DNA of 64,000 bases from Pseudomonadota bacterium (GCA_021781575.1 JAJXWP010000017.1:20543-84542); one strand, 5' to 3'. Positions 51,100-60,165 are shown, numbered from the stretch's first letter. Program-made: numbers and translations. Notes: a model not told the origin generated them from the letters alone.

Positions 51100-52221
51100 A
51101 TGACCCAGTCCCTGCTTCTTCAATGGCTGCTCGACATGGTTGCCCGCAAGGGCTCCGACATGTACATCACCTTCGGCTCACCGCCGATGATGCGCGGCGA
51201 TGACGGCATGGTGCCGCTGGCCGACCTGATGCTCGACGACGGCCTGCTTGGCCAGGTGGTCGGCGAGATCACCACTCCCGACCAGCAGGCCGAATTCGAA
51301 CAGGAGCATGAGTTCAACATGGCCCTGGACCTGGGCCCGGCCGGCCGCTTCCGCGTCAACATATTCAAGCAGCGCCAGCATTCCGGCATGGTGATCCGCC
51401 AGATCACCACCAGGATCCCGACGCTCGAACAGCTGCACCTGCCGGTTCTTTTGGGCGAGCTATGCTGCGAGAAGCGCGGCCTGATCATCGTGGTGGGCGG
51501 CACCGGCTCGGGCAAGTCGACCTCGCTCGCCGCGATGATCGACTACCGCAACAAGAAGGAGCCAGGCCACATCATCACCATCGAAGATCCGATCGAATAT
51601 GTCCACGAGCACCATGAATGCCTGATCACCCAGCGCGAAGTGGGCGTCGACACCAGGTCGTTCGACGCGGCCCTGAAAAACGCCCTGCGACAGAAGCCCG
51701 ATGCCATCCTGGTGGGCGAGATCCGTGATCGCGTGGTCATGGAGCATGCCCTCAACATCGCCGAAACCGGGCACCTGGCGATGGCGACGCTGCATGCCAA
51801 CAACGCCAACCAGGCCATCGAGCGCATCGTCAACTTCTTCGAACGGGAGGCGCAGAACCAGGTGCTGTTGAACCTGTCGCTGAATCTGCGCGGCATCCTG
51901 TCCCAGCGGCTGGTGCGCACCAAGACCGGCGGCCGCCGGGCCGCCCTGGAGATCATGCTCAACCAGGGCCTGATCAAGGATCTGGTCCGCAAGGGCGAAA
52001 TCAAGGCGATCAAACCGATCATGGCCGAGAACACCGAGCAGGGCATGCAGACCTTCGACCAGGCGCTGTTCAAGCTGTGGCGGGAAGACGAGATCGACGA
52101 GGACATCGCCCTGGCCGAAGCCGACAGCCCCGGCGACCTGAAGATGCTGATGCAACGCGAAAAACTGGGCGGCGCCGAAGGCCTGAAGGCGGTGGATACG
52201 TCGGCCCTGTCGCTCGAGTGA
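51100..52221 (+). CDS. pilU: Type IV pilus retraction ATPase PilU
   Basis: 373 aa. PilT-like, with Walker A GGTGSGKST, Asp box TIEDPIEYVHEHHECLITQ, GEIRDRVVMEHAL and the C-terminal extension typical of PilU (DIALAEADSPGDLKMLM). It is an accessory retraction motor that works with PilT. GAGG five bases before the ATG at 51100. A palindromic repeat abuts its stop codon. Confidence 0.95.
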   Translation: MTQSLLLQWLLDMVARKGSDMYITFGSPPMMRGDDGMVPLADLMLDDGLLGQVVGEITTPDQQAEFEQEHEFNMALDLGPAGRFRVNIFKQRQHSGMVIRQITTRIPTLEQLHLPVLLGELCCEKRGLIIVVGGTGSGKSTSLAAMIDYRNKKEPGHIITIEDPIEYVHEHHECLITQREVGVDTRSFDAALKNALRQKPDAILVGEIRDRVVMEHALNIAETGHLAMATLHANNANQAIERIVNFFEREAQNQVLLNLSLNLRGILSQRLVRTKTGGRRAALEIMLNQGLIKDLVRKGEIKAIKPIMAENTEQGMQTFDQALFKLWREDEIDEDIALAEADSPGDLKMLMQREKLGGAEGLKAVDTSALSLE

Positions 52222-52262
52222 TCCTTCGAGACGGCCACTGCGCGGCCTCCTCAGGATGAGGA
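52222..52262 (+). repeat. Palindromic repeat, copy 1
   Basis: Begins directly after the pilU stop. Unit CCTTCGAGACGGCC, a short variable centre GCGCGG, then CCTCCTCAGGATGAGG. The arms ATCCT/AGGAT and GAG/CTC plus inner GGCC/GGCC give an imperfect hairpin. Confidence 0.9.
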
Positions 52263-52279
52263 TGGCGTCGGCAACTGAC

Positions 52280-52308
52280 AGCCGCTGCGCGGCCTCCTCA
52301 GGATGAGG
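52280..52308 (+). repeat. Palindromic repeat, copy 2 (5' truncated)
   Basis: GCCGCTGCGCGGCCTCCTCA followed by GGATGAGG, matching the right two thirds of copy 1 in the same orientation. Confidence 0.85.
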
Positions 52309-52321
52309 GCCTGGGCTCGAC

Positions 52322-52366
52322 GCCTCATCCTGAGGAGCCGCCGTCAGGCGGCGTCTCGAAGGATGA
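52322..52366 (-). repeat. Palindromic repeat, copy 3 (inverted), forming the ABC ATPase C-terminus
   Basis: Inverted copy running GCCTCATCCTGAGGAG, then CCGCCGTCAGGCGG, then CGTCTCGAAGGATGA. On the minus strand it encodes the last residues SSFETPPDGGSSG and the TGA stop of the ABC ATPase. Confidence 0.9.
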
Positions 52367-53083
52367 ATCCGCCGCCTCGATGGCCGCCAGGAACGCCCGC
52401 TCCAGATTGACGCCGCCGGCGCGTTCCAGCAGTTCCGCCGGTCGGCCCAGGAAGATCAGCCTGCCGCCGTGCATGACGGCGATGCGGTCGCAGATTTCCT
52501 CGATATCGGCGAGAATGTGAGAGGAGAAGAACACCGTCTTGCCCGAGCCGCGATACTCCAGCAAACGATCCTTCAGCATGATGCGGGCCCGAGGATCCAG
52601 GCCGCTCATCGGTTCGTCCAGGATCAGCAGAGGCAAGCCGGTCAGCAGCGTCGCCACCAGGCCGAGCTTCTGGCCCATGCCCTTGGAATAGGTGCGGCCG
52701 CCGCGATCCAGCGCCGCCAGGTCCAGATCGAGGCCGCGGCAGAGGGCCAAGGCGGCTTCACGGTCCAGCTTCTGCCGGTAATAGGCCAGCGTCAGCGACA
52801 GAAATTCCCAGCCTTTGAGCAAGGGGGAAGGCTGGAATTTTTCCGGCAGATAAGCCAACTGGGCGCGTCCGGCCGGCGGGCCATAGGGCAGGCCGAAGAT
52901 GGTGGCCTGTCCTTCCGCCCGGCTCAGGCCGAGAATGGCTTTGATCAGGGTGGTCTTGCCGGCGCCGTTGAGGCCGATCAGGCCGAACACTTCGCCCGGC
53001 TCGACCGATAATTCAATGCCGCGGATGACCGTCTTCCTGCCGTAGCCGGCGGAAAGCCCACGAATCTCCAATGGAAGCGTCAC
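52325..53083 (-). CDS. ABC transporter ATP-binding protein (ABC-2/NosF type)
   Basis: 252 aa. It has Walker A GLNGAGKTTL, Q-loop LAYLPEKFQPSP, a signature variant YSKGMGQKLG, Walker B LLILDEPMSGLDP and switch His in FFSSHILAD. It is of the ABC-2/drug-export or NosF-like group. The GTG start overlaps the PilP-like stop (GTGA), so it is translated as part of the pilus operon. The best partner is the permease at 62061-62828. The C-terminal 13 residues and stop come from a palindromic repeat. Confidence 0.93.
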   Translation of the reverse strand: MTLPLEIRGLSAGYGRKTVIRGIELSVEPGEVFGLIGLNGAGKTTLIKAILGLSRAEGQATIFGLPYGPPAGRAQLAYLPEKFQPSPLLKGWEFLSLTLAYYRQKLDREAALALCRGLDLDLAALDRGGRTYSKGMGQKLGLVATLLTGLPLLILDEPMSGLDPRARIMLKDRLLEYRGSGKTVFFSSHILADIEEICDRIAVMHGGRLIFLGRPAELLERAGGVNLERAFLAAIEAADSSFETPPDGGSSG

Positions 53084-53625
53084 GGAAAGATGCCCTCGAC
53101 GATGTCGTGATGATCGGATCTCCAGGTCTGGTCGGGATGCAGGCGGAACCGCGCCGGCTGATCACCGCCCACGACGATTTCGGCCGCATTGTCCTTGACC
53201 CCGACCACCTTGAAATCGGGCGCCTGCTCTTTGGGGCCGATGCGGTAGCCATTGGCCCAGACAGTCCAGTCTCCGTCGCCCAGTTCGACGATTGCCGAGA
53301 CGTAGATATTCGGCGTCTTCGGCTTTTGCGGCGCATCGGCCGGCCCCGGCGCGGCCTCGGCCGCGATGCCCGTCTCCTGCGCCCGTTCCAGCGCCGCCAC
53401 GGCCTTGGCCACCGCCGCCACATCGGCTTCGCTGAACATCAGGGAGGCGTTGGCGGGCGGCGGCGAAGGCGGAGGCTGGGAGGGTTCCTCCGCGGCCAGA
53501 TTCACCGGCCAGAGAGGCACACAGATGGCCACGGACAGCCACAGACGCGTGCCGAGAAGGAGTGCCCTGCGGCCACCTTCGCCGATATGCCCTGAAGGCC
53601 GAAACGCCGGGATAAGCGGCATCAT
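53080..53625 (-). CDS. PilP/GspC-like pilus alignment protein (tentative)
   Basis: 181 aa. An N-terminal signal/anchor (about 24-45), a Pro-rich linker and a helical region (65-90) precede a small C-terminal beta-domain (IYVSAIVELGDGDWTVWANG, then DFKVVGVKDNAAEIVV) like the HR domains of PilP/GspC that contact secretins. Sequence identity is too low for certainty. Overlaps its upstream and downstream neighbours by 4 bases each. Probably periplasmic, linking inner-membrane complex and secretin. Confidence 0.6.
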   Translation of the reverse strand: MMPLIPAFRPSGHIGEGGRRALLLGTRLWLSVAICVPLWPVNLAAEEPSQPPPSPPPANASLMFSEADVAAVAKAVAALERAQETGIAAEAAPGPADAPQKPKTPNIYVSAIVELGDGDWTVWANGYRIGPKEQAPDFKVVGVKDNAAEIVVGGDQPARFRLHPDQTWRSDHHDIVEGIFP

Positions 53626-54269
53626 TGTCCCTCCGGCGCGGTCGAGCTCAGGGACTCGGCGCGGAAGGTGATCTTGGCGGCGACGGCGGAAACCGGGCGT
53701 CCGGAACGGATATCGGCGAGCATTCTCGGGTTGATGTCGTGCAGCCGCTCCAGGCTTGCCTCGGCCACCTGATAATGGGTGGGCAAATGACTGAACACCG
53801 CATCCCAGAAGGCCATGGCATCAGTGTCCAGCAAGGCGCCGCTTTCGAAGGTGACGACGGTGCTGTCCAGCCGGTACTTCGCCGTTCCGGCGGGAGCGGC
53901 CTTTTCCGCCTCCAACTTGTAGTGGAGGTTGGCCAAATGGTGTTGGCCGCCGTAGTCCTGCGCTTCGTTGACCAGTTTCAGCCGGTCAAGGCTGGCGAAG
54001 ATGCCGCCCGCCACGGCGGCGTTGTAGCGCGCCAGCATCTCGGGGTAATGGTCGATCTGGCGGTGAAGTTCGACATTCTCATGCCGCAGCCGCGACAATT
54101 CGCCGCGCAGCTGGTCGACCCGCGCCAGCCGTTCATCGACCATGTCACTGAAAGCCAGCAGGATTGCGCCAACCAGCAGCAGGTCGGCCAGGATCACCGC
54201 CGTCACCACCTTCAGCGGCCGCGGCAACGCCTTCAGCTTGGCCAGATCGATATTGACGTTGAGATCCAT
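53622..54269 (-). CDS. PilO-like inner membrane alignment protein
   Basis: 215 aa. A short cytoplasmic N-terminus, one membrane segment (residues 20-42, VVTAVILADLLLVGAILLAF), a coiled coil (45-85, RVDQLRGELSRLRHENVELH) and a periplasmic alpha/beta domain give the PilO/GspM layout. Its ATG overlaps the stop of the PilM/N-like gene (TGATG). Identification rests on architecture and position between PilN-like and PilP-like genes. Confidence 0.65.
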   Translation of the reverse strand: MDLNVNIDLAKLKALPRPLKVVTAVILADLLLVGAILLAFSDMVDERLARVDQLRGELSRLRHENVELHRQIDHYPEMLARYNAAVAGGIFASLDRLKLVNEAQDYGGQHHLANLHYKLEAEKAAPAGTAKYRLDSTVVTFESGALLDTDAMAFWDAVFSHLPTHYQVAEASLERLHDINPRMLADIRSGRPVSAVAAKITFRAESLSSTAPEGQ

Positions 54270-55972
54270 CAGGCTTTCTTCCGGATCAGGTATTCGGCGG
54301 TCGGCGGGCCGGACAACGCCTTGCTTTGCGCGGCGCCGGCGGTTCCTTCGAGAATTCGGCTCCGCAACTGGCTGAGCGGCAGCCGGACCAGGCTGACCTC
54401 ATGGTCCGGCAGCGCCTGCTGCAGCCGCTCTCGGGCGTCCTTGGCCTGCCGCAGGACGGCGTCCGGCTCCGCCGCCCCCGGCCCTCCGAAGCGCAGGACC
54501 AGATGGACCTCATAGGCGAAGTCCTGGGCCTTCCGCGGCGCCGGCCGGCGGCCGCGCGACGGCGGCGCCGCCTTGCCGTCGTCGGGCGACGGGTAGCTGA
54601 TCACCACCTTCTGCACCCGTGCCGAGGCGTCGAGAGCCGCGGCGATGCCGTGGAGAAGGGTGGTGGGATCGATCTGGCGCTTCGCCAGGGCAGCCTCGGT
54701 ATCGACGACTTGCGTCATCACGTCCACCGGGATTGGAAAACGCTCCAGCTTCTTATGCGCCAAGGCCACCGCCTGCCTCTCGGTGGCGACCATTTCTTGC
54801 AGGCTTTGCGCCGTCGACACGCTATCGAACAGATCGAAAAGGATCGAACTGATGTAAAGGACGGTGAACACCGTCAGAGCCGCCGCGGCGACGAAGCCGA
54901 TCTTGAAGGCTTGCTCGGTCTTCAGCCGGGCCCGCAGTTTGTCGGTCGGCAGCACCGCCACCGGCCGTCGCTTCGCCTCCAGCCACTGGGCATGCAGGAT
55001 GTCGCCGAACGGGCTGTCTTCCGGCCCGACTTCGACAAAGCCCAGCGCCGCTTCCGCCTGTCGCGGGGTCAGGGCGACCGTGGAGGTGACGGGCAGATCC
55101 CTGGCCTCGACCGCGGCGCAGACATCCCGATTACCCAGCACCACCAGGTCGAGGCGGTCGAAATCCGTGTAGCCAAGCCGCTTGATGTAGCTGATCGACG
55201 AGCGCAGTTCGCGTTCGATGAGCAACGCCACTGCTTCCGCCGAGAGGTCGCCGGGCGGGCGCTGGGTCAGCCGGGTAACCACCAGCTCGCCGTCCGATTC
55301 GAAGATCTGGCGGAAGCCGCTGGGCGCCTGCTGGCTGACCAGGGCCCGCCACACCCGCCGCCCGTCGCCTTCGGCGGACGGCGCCAGGCGGGAGGCGATA
55401 TTCACCGACTCCAGCGGCAGCAGACAAAAGCCGATGACCGGATTGGGCAACCCTTCGAAAAATTCGATCCACTGTTCGATCGATGTGGTGACCGGCAAAG
55501 CCGCAAACAGGAAACTGCCGCCGCCGTCCTTGCCGCTCTCCAGCGGCAGCGCGGCCTTCAGCCGGTCATGCGGGTAAGCGATGTCGAGGCGGCGCTTGAC
55601 GATGGTGAGGCGGTCGAAACGGCCCACGCGCGGCAGCTGTTCGTTCCGGTACATCTGTTCCAGGACGTCGGCCGCCACCAGCACCTCTGCCTGGGGGTCG
55701 CGGTCGATGGCTTCGCGCAGCGTGCCGAAACCGTCTTCCGCCTCGGGTCCGACAAACATGGCGTCGACCACTTGGCGTCCATTGAAATGCACCAGCGTCG
55801 TGCCTTCGTCGCCGACGATCAGCACGAACCGCGTCGGCGCGGCCAGCAGCCCCAGCCCCCGCAGCCGCTCGACCAGCGGCACCAAAGCCTTGCCGATGGC
55901 GCCATCGCCCGGACGGCGCCACCGCTCCCGCAAGGGCGCGAACAGGGTAGCGACTTCGGACAGCCCCTTCAT
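54269..55972 (-). CDS. PilM/PilN-like fusion (GspL-like) protein
   Basis: 567 aa. The N-terminal 340 residues look like the actin-like cytoplasmic PilM/GspL domain (FVLIVGDEGTTLVHFNGRQV, then DLVVLGNRDV). One membrane segment follows at about 365-385 (GFVAAAALTVFTVLYISSIL), then a periplasmic coiled coil and ferredoxin-like domain as in PilN (VQKVVISYPSP, FAYEVHLVLRFGG). In classical pilus systems these are two proteins; here they are one chain, as in GspL. It sits four bases past gspF. Confidence 0.65.
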   Translation of the reverse strand: MKGLSEVATLFAPLRERWRRPGDGAIGKALVPLVERLRGLGLLAAPTRFVLIVGDEGTTLVHFNGRQVVDAMFVGPEAEDGFGTLREAIDRDPQAEVLVAADVLEQMYRNEQLPRVGRFDRLTIVKRRLDIAYPHDRLKAALPLESGKDGGGSFLFAALPVTTSIEQWIEFFEGLPNPVIGFCLLPLESVNIASRLAPSAEGDGRRVWRALVSQQAPSGFRQIFESDGELVVTRLTQRPPGDLSAEAVALLIERELRSSISYIKRLGYTDFDRLDLVVLGNRDVCAAVEARDLPVTSTVALTPRQAEAALGFVEVGPEDSPFGDILHAQWLEAKRRPVAVLPTDKLRARLKTEQAFKIGFVAAAALTVFTVLYISSILFDLFDSVSTAQSLQEMVATERQAVALAHKKLERFPIPVDVMTQVVDTEAALAKRQIDPTTLLHGIAAALDASARVQKVVISYPSPDDGKAAPPSRGRRPAPRKAQDFAYEVHLVLRFGGPGAAEPDAVLRQAKDARERLQQALPDHEVSLVRLPLSQLRSRILEGTAGAAQSKALSGPPTAEYLIRKKA

Positions 55973-55975
55973 CGC

Positions 55976-57187
55976 CTACCCGCCCAGCTTGCTCAGCGAG
56001 TCATAGATCGGCCCGATCACCGCAATGACGATCCAGGCCATCATGGCGCCGGCGAACAGGGTCAGCGCCGGTTCGATCATGCTGATCAGCGTGTCGATGC
56101 CTTCGTTGATGTCGCGGTCATAGAAATCGGTCACGTTGTCGAGCGTTTCGCCGAGATTGCCGCTTTCCTCGCCGATCCTGACCAGCCGCACCACCAGGCT
56201 GGGGAATTCTCCCGTGTTGCGCAGGCCGACCGACAGCGGGTTGCCGTTCTGCACGCCGCTGCGGACCGATTCCAGGGAGCGGCCGAGGCAGCGATTGCCC
56301 ACCACCTTGCGGGCGGTCTCGATGCAGTCGAGGATGGGAACGCCGCTCTGGAACATGGTGGCGAAGAAATGAGCGAAGCGGGACAGCGAAATCTTTCGTA
56401 TCAGTTTGCCGAACACCGGAATCCGCAAGATGTAGAAATCCAGCCGATAGGCGACCTTTTCCGACGTTCGGGCCATGATCTTGGCGGCAAAGAACGTGAC
56501 GATCGGCACGCCGAGGACGACCCACCAGTAGTTCTGGACGAATTGGGAGGTGGCGATCAGCGCCACGGTGATCATCGGCAGGGTTTGCCCCGATGATTTA
56601 AGAAATTCGACCACCTGCGGGACGACGAAAAGCATCATGAAGAGGAACAAGCCGAACATCACGAACAGCATCACCATAGGGTAGCGGGTGGCTTTCTTGA
56701 TCTTCGTGTTGATCTCATCCATCCACTTCAGGTGCTTGACCAGCTGCGTGAAGGATTCTGTCATGTTGCCGCTTTGCTCGCCGGCCGCCACCAGGGACTG
56801 GAAGACCGTGCCGAAAACCCGCGGATGGCGGGCGAACGCGTCGGACAGGGCCTGGCCCTGCGACACGTCCTCGAACACTTCGGCCATCAAATCGCGTAGG
56901 CGCCGGTGTTCGGTGGAATCGCGCACATCGGCCAGCCCTTCCATCAGGCTGACGCCCGCCGCCGAAAGCTGCTGGAGGTGCAGGCAGGTCTGGACCAGTT
57001 CCCGGTTCTTGATCCCGGATTGGAAAAGCTGGGCCAGTCCCTTGCGGCCCTTGTCCTCGGCCGACGACACCAGTTCCAGATTGATCTGCTTGAGACGCTG
57101 ATAGAGATCCGTCTCATTATTGGCATGCAGCTGCCCGGTGACTTTTCGTCCGGCTTGATTGAGCGCTCTGTAATTATAGAGAGGCAT
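55976..57187 (-). CDS. gspF: Type IV pilus/type II secretion platform protein GspF/PilC
   Basis: 403 aa. Two T2SSF domains (about 70-195 and 275-395) and three membrane segments. It starts MPLYNYRALNQAGRKVTGQL, typical for GspF/PilC/MshG, and has LSRFAHFFATMFQSGVPILD and VRIGEESGNLGETL. It is the inner-membrane platform through which GspE drives pilin polymerisation. Its ATG overlaps the gspE stop by one base. Confidence 0.95.
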   Translation of the reverse strand: MPLYNYRALNQAGRKVTGQLHANNETDLYQRLKQINLELVSSAEDKGRKGLAQLFQSGIKNRELVQTCLHLQQLSAAGVSLMEGLADVRDSTEHRRLRDLMAEVFEDVSQGQALSDAFARHPRVFGTVFQSLVAAGEQSGNMTESFTQLVKHLKWMDEINTKIKKATRYPMVMLFVMFGLFLFMMLFVVPQVVEFLKSSGQTLPMITVALIATSQFVQNYWWVVLGVPIVTFFAAKIMARTSEKVAYRLDFYILRIPVFGKLIRKISLSRFAHFFATMFQSGVPILDCIETARKVVGNRCLGRSLESVRSGVQNGNPLSVGLRNTGEFPSLVVRLVRIGEESGNLGETLDNVTDFYDRDINEGIDTLISMIEPALTLFAGAMMAWIVIAVIGPIYDSLSKLGG

Positions 57188-59784
57188 TATAACCGATCAG
57201 TGATGTCGACCGCGCGACCCAGGCTCTCCAGCGTGATCAGGCCCTGCATGACTTTCTGGATACCGTCCTCGGCAATAGGAATATAGCCGAATTTGCGCGC
57301 CTCGGCGCGTACGTTCGCAAGCGGGGCGCCCGCCAGGATCATTTCGTCGATGGCGCGGTTCATCGGCAGCAGCTCGTGGACGGCAAGACGGCCCTTATAG
57401 CCGGTGAAGCGGCACTCGGCGCAACCGACCTTCTCGCCGATGTCGGGCGGCGAGGCGGGGTCGACGCCGAGGACGCGGCATTCGTCGGGCGTCGCCCGTC
57501 GCCTGGTGGCGCAGCTGGGGCACAGGCGGCGCGCCAGCCGCTGGGCCATGATGCCAATGATATTGCCGGCCAGCAGGCCGTGGGACAGGCCCAGGTCATG
57601 CAGGCGGGGAATGGCGCCGGCGGCATCATTGGTATGGAGCGTGGTATAGACCTGGTGGCCGGTCATGGCGGCGCGCAGCGCCATGGCGGCGGTGGCGTTG
57701 TCGCGCACCTCGCCGATGAAGATGACGTCCGGGTCCTGGCGCAGCAGGGCGCGCACGCCGTCGGCGAAATTCATCGCCGTGCCTTCGCGCACCTGGCCCT
57801 GGCGCATCAGCTGCACCTCGTACTCGACCGGATCCTCCAGCGTCATGATGTTGCGCTCGAGAGAATTGATGTGGCTCAGCACGGCGTAGAGGGTCGTGGT
57901 CTTGCCCGAACCCGTGGGGCCGGTGACGATGATAATGCCTTCGGGCCGCTGGATCAGCCGGCGCAGCAACTTATCGTTGTTCTCGCTCAAGCCCAGGCTG
58001 TTGATGGAAATGACCGAGCGCGACTTGTCGAGAATACGGATGACGATGTTTTCGCCGTGCACCGTCGGCATGCAGGCGACGCGGAAGTCGATCTTGCGGC
58101 TGCCCATGGAAAAGCCGAATCGTCCGTCCTGCGGGTTCAGCTTGTCGGCGATATTCATCCCCGAAACGATCTTGATGCGGTGCGAAATGGCCGGCCAGTG
58201 ATCCTTGTGGAAGGTGCGGATCTGCTGCATCACGCCGTCGATGCGATAGCGCAGACGAACGAAGGCGCCTTCCGGTTCCAGATGGATGTCCGAGGCTCCG
58301 GTCTTCACCGCGTCGAGGACGATGGCGTTGACCAGGCGTACCAGGGGATGCACATAGCCGTCGCCCGACAAGGCGGCGGCCGAGACGTCGTGCTTGCCGG
58401 TCTCCAACTCGCGCAGAATGCCGTCCAGCGAGAACTCGTAGCCATAGAACTGGTCGATGGCCTGCAGGATTTCCGCTTCCGAGCTGACCAGCGGCATGAT
58501 CTCGCAACCGGGCGGCGCGTATTTGCGCGTCTGGTCGAGAGCCAGGACGTCGTAGATGTCGGCCATGGCCAGGCGCAAGGAATTGCCCTCGATGGCCACC
58601 GGCAGCACCCGGTAGCGCAAGGCCACTTCCTTGGGGATCCGCTTCAGCAGTTCGGGCTCGACCACCGTGCCTTGCAGATCGAACTTCTCGTAGCCGGAGC
58701 TGGAGGCCAGCACCGCCGACAACGCGGCCTCGGTGATGAAACCGAGGTCGACCAGCAGGGTGCCCAGCAGCTTGTTGGTGCGCTTGCGTTCGTAGAGCGC
58801 GACCTGCAGCTGATCCTTGGAGATCAGCCCCATTTCCACCAGCCGGTCGCCGATGCGCGCCCCGGCCGGGGCCGAACCGGTGGGCGGAGCGCCGCCCTGC
58901 CCACCCCCGGCGCCTCCTGACGGCGGAGGAGGTGGTGGTGGCGGTGGCGGCGGCGGAGGAGGAAGTGGTGGTGGTGGCGGTGCCATCTCGGTAGCGCCGG
59001 CGTCCCTGCCGGCATCATCCAGCGTAACGGCACCCTTCGAGGCGCCGGCCGGCGCCGGCTCCTCAGGGTGAGGCAACTGTGCTGAACCCGGATCCCGGGG
59101 CGGCTCCGCAGCCACCGCCTCGAACGCCTCATCCTGAGGAGGCCGCGTAGCGGCCGTCTCGAAGGATGCCCCCCCCGCCTCCCCGCCGCCCATCGCGGCA
59201 AGCGCGGCGAAGATGGCCGGCCGGCCGCCGGAGGGCGACGAAGGAGCCTGCACCGCCTTGGCCGCAGGGGCTTTGCCGGCGGAGGTGACCTTCCTTGGCT
59301 CACCTATTTCCGCCGCCTGCGTTCCCCCCACCAACGCGGCGAAAATCGCCGGGCGCCCGGCAGCCGACGCCGCGGTCGGCGCCGCGCGATCCGACAGGCT
59401 CGGTGGGATGGGTGGGATCTCGACCCCGGCTCGCGCAGGTTCCGCACCGTCCGCCACCTCGCCCTCCCGCCCGTCCGGCGCCAGCGCCAATGGTGGTGGT
59501 GGTACCGCTTCCGGCGACGGCGCCGTCGTCGCATCGTCCTCGATGACGTCGAACAGCGGAGCCGAAGCCTCGGCCAAGCTGGGCTCGGCCGCGGCGAGGC
59601 CATCAACGTGATCGCCGAATTCCAGCGGCGGCGCCGCCGGTGCCGACGGCGGCGGAGACGCCGCCTCGGCATTCAACGGGCTATCGCCCTCGGCAAATGC
59701 GAGCGATGACGGCGGGGCGGGCACCTCCCCCTGCTTCGGGCGCTCGCTGTCGCCGCCAACCTGGTCGGAAAACTCGAACTTCAT
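57187..59784 (-). CDS. gspE: GspE/PilB/MshE-type assembly ATPase with long low-complexity N-terminal extension
   Basis: 865 aa, about 290 residues longer than usual. Residues 1-305 are Pro/Ala-rich, with GRPAIFAAL twice (143-151, 187-195), two palindromic-repeat-derived segments (about 206-220 and 237-251) and a polyproline run (269-288). Then MshEN domain (308-450, IGDRLVEMGLISKDQLQVAL), ATPase core with Walker A GPTGSGKTTT (about 617-626), TLEDPVEYE and GEVRDNATA, and a tetracysteine zinc site (CPSC ... CAEC, about 755-790). It powers pilus extension and heads the minus-strand operon. Confidence 0.95.
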   Translation of the reverse strand: MKFEFSDQVGGDSERPKQGEVPAPPSSLAFAEGDSPLNAEAASPPPSAPAAPPLEFGDHVDGLAAAEPSLAEASAPLFDVIEDDATTAPSPEAVPPPPLALAPDGREGEVADGAEPARAGVEIPPIPPSLSDRAAPTAASAAGRPAIFAALVGGTQAAEIGEPRKVTSAGKAPAAKAVQAPSSPSGGRPAIFAALAAMGGGEAGGASFETAATRPPQDEAFEAVAAEPPRDPGSAQLPHPEEPAPAGASKGAVTLDDAGRDAGATEMAPPPPPLPPPPPPPPPPPPPPSGGAGGGQGGAPPTGSAPAGARIGDRLVEMGLISKDQLQVALYERKRTNKLLGTLLVDLGFITEAALSAVLASSSGYEKFDLQGTVVEPELLKRIPKEVALRYRVLPVAIEGNSLRLAMADIYDVLALDQTRKYAPPGCEIMPLVSSEAEILQAIDQFYGYEFSLDGILRELETGKHDVSAAALSGDGYVHPLVRLVNAIVLDAVKTGASDIHLEPEGAFVRLRYRIDGVMQQIRTFHKDHWPAISHRIKIVSGMNIADKLNPQDGRFGFSMGSRKIDFRVACMPTVHGENIVIRILDKSRSVISINSLGLSENNDKLLRRLIQRPEGIIIVTGPTGSGKTTTLYAVLSHINSLERNIMTLEDPVEYEVQLMRQGQVREGTAMNFADGVRALLRQDPDVIFIGEVRDNATAAMALRAAMTGHQVYTTLHTNDAAGAIPRLHDLGLSHGLLAGNIIGIMAQRLARRLCPSCATRRRATPDECRVLGVDPASPPDIGEKVGCAECRFTGYKGRLAVHELLPMNRAIDEMILAGAPLANVRAEARKFGYIPIAEDGIQKVMQGLITLESLGRAVDITDRL
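58915..58983. repeat. GGT/GGC-rich triplet run encoding polyproline
   Basis: A nearly pure run of GGN triplets on the plus strand, read as about twenty prolines in GspE. Triplet slippage here would change linker length without a frameshift. Confidence 0.8.
59033..59075 (+). repeat. Palindromic repeat, copy 5 (degenerate), inside gspE
   Basis: CCCTTCGAGGCGCC, GGCCGGCGCC, GGCTCCTCAGGGTGAGG: same ends and hairpin design as copies 1-4 with base changes. Encodes roughly LPHPEEPAPAGASKG in GspE. Confidence 0.7.
59126..59168 (-). repeat. Palindromic repeat, copy 4, inside gspE
   Basis: GCCTCATCCTGAGGAGG, CCGCGTAGCGG, CCGTCTCGAAGGATG: almost identical to copies 1-3 but in the gspE reading frame, encoding ASFETAATRPPQDEA. 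Confidence 0.9.
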
Positions 59785-60165
59785 CGCCCCGCCTTCGGCC
59801 TACCCCAAATGCATCATACATGGGCTATCGAGGGTGGAGCAACGGCAGGGCCTGACTTAACAAATATGCAAATATCGGCAACCGGAGGCCGTTTCACCCC
59901 TCCTCTCCCCGCATTGCGGTCGGCCACTGTCGTCGACCAATAGCGAAGCTACTACGGGTGATTCGGTGGCTCGGCGCAATGTCGCCGGGTCGCCCACGCC
60001 GGAGAGTTTGCACCACTTCGAGGGGGACCTATGTGCGGTCGACGGCCACCACGCCATTCTCGCCCCTAAAGCAGCAGCACACAGTCAGGCGTGCCGACTT
60101 AGCGAATCGACAATCTTGGGAGCAGAGTCACTTTTACAAAAACAACCCTACTGCCTTAGATTCAA
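59785..60165. other. Intergenic region between prepilin gene and gspE
   Basis: 381 bases, lower GC than the genes, on the minus strand downstream of the prepilin and upstream of gspE. It probably holds a terminator or processing site for the abundant prepilin transcript and the gspE promoter. I cannot point to a clean hairpin with a T-run or a -35/-10 pair. Confidence 0.45.

Noticed and set aside
54326..56596. 756-codon plus-strand open frame opposite the PilM/N-like and gspF genes
   Set aside because: No known domain; composition is that of a complement of coding DNA. The minus-strand genes have clear family motifs.
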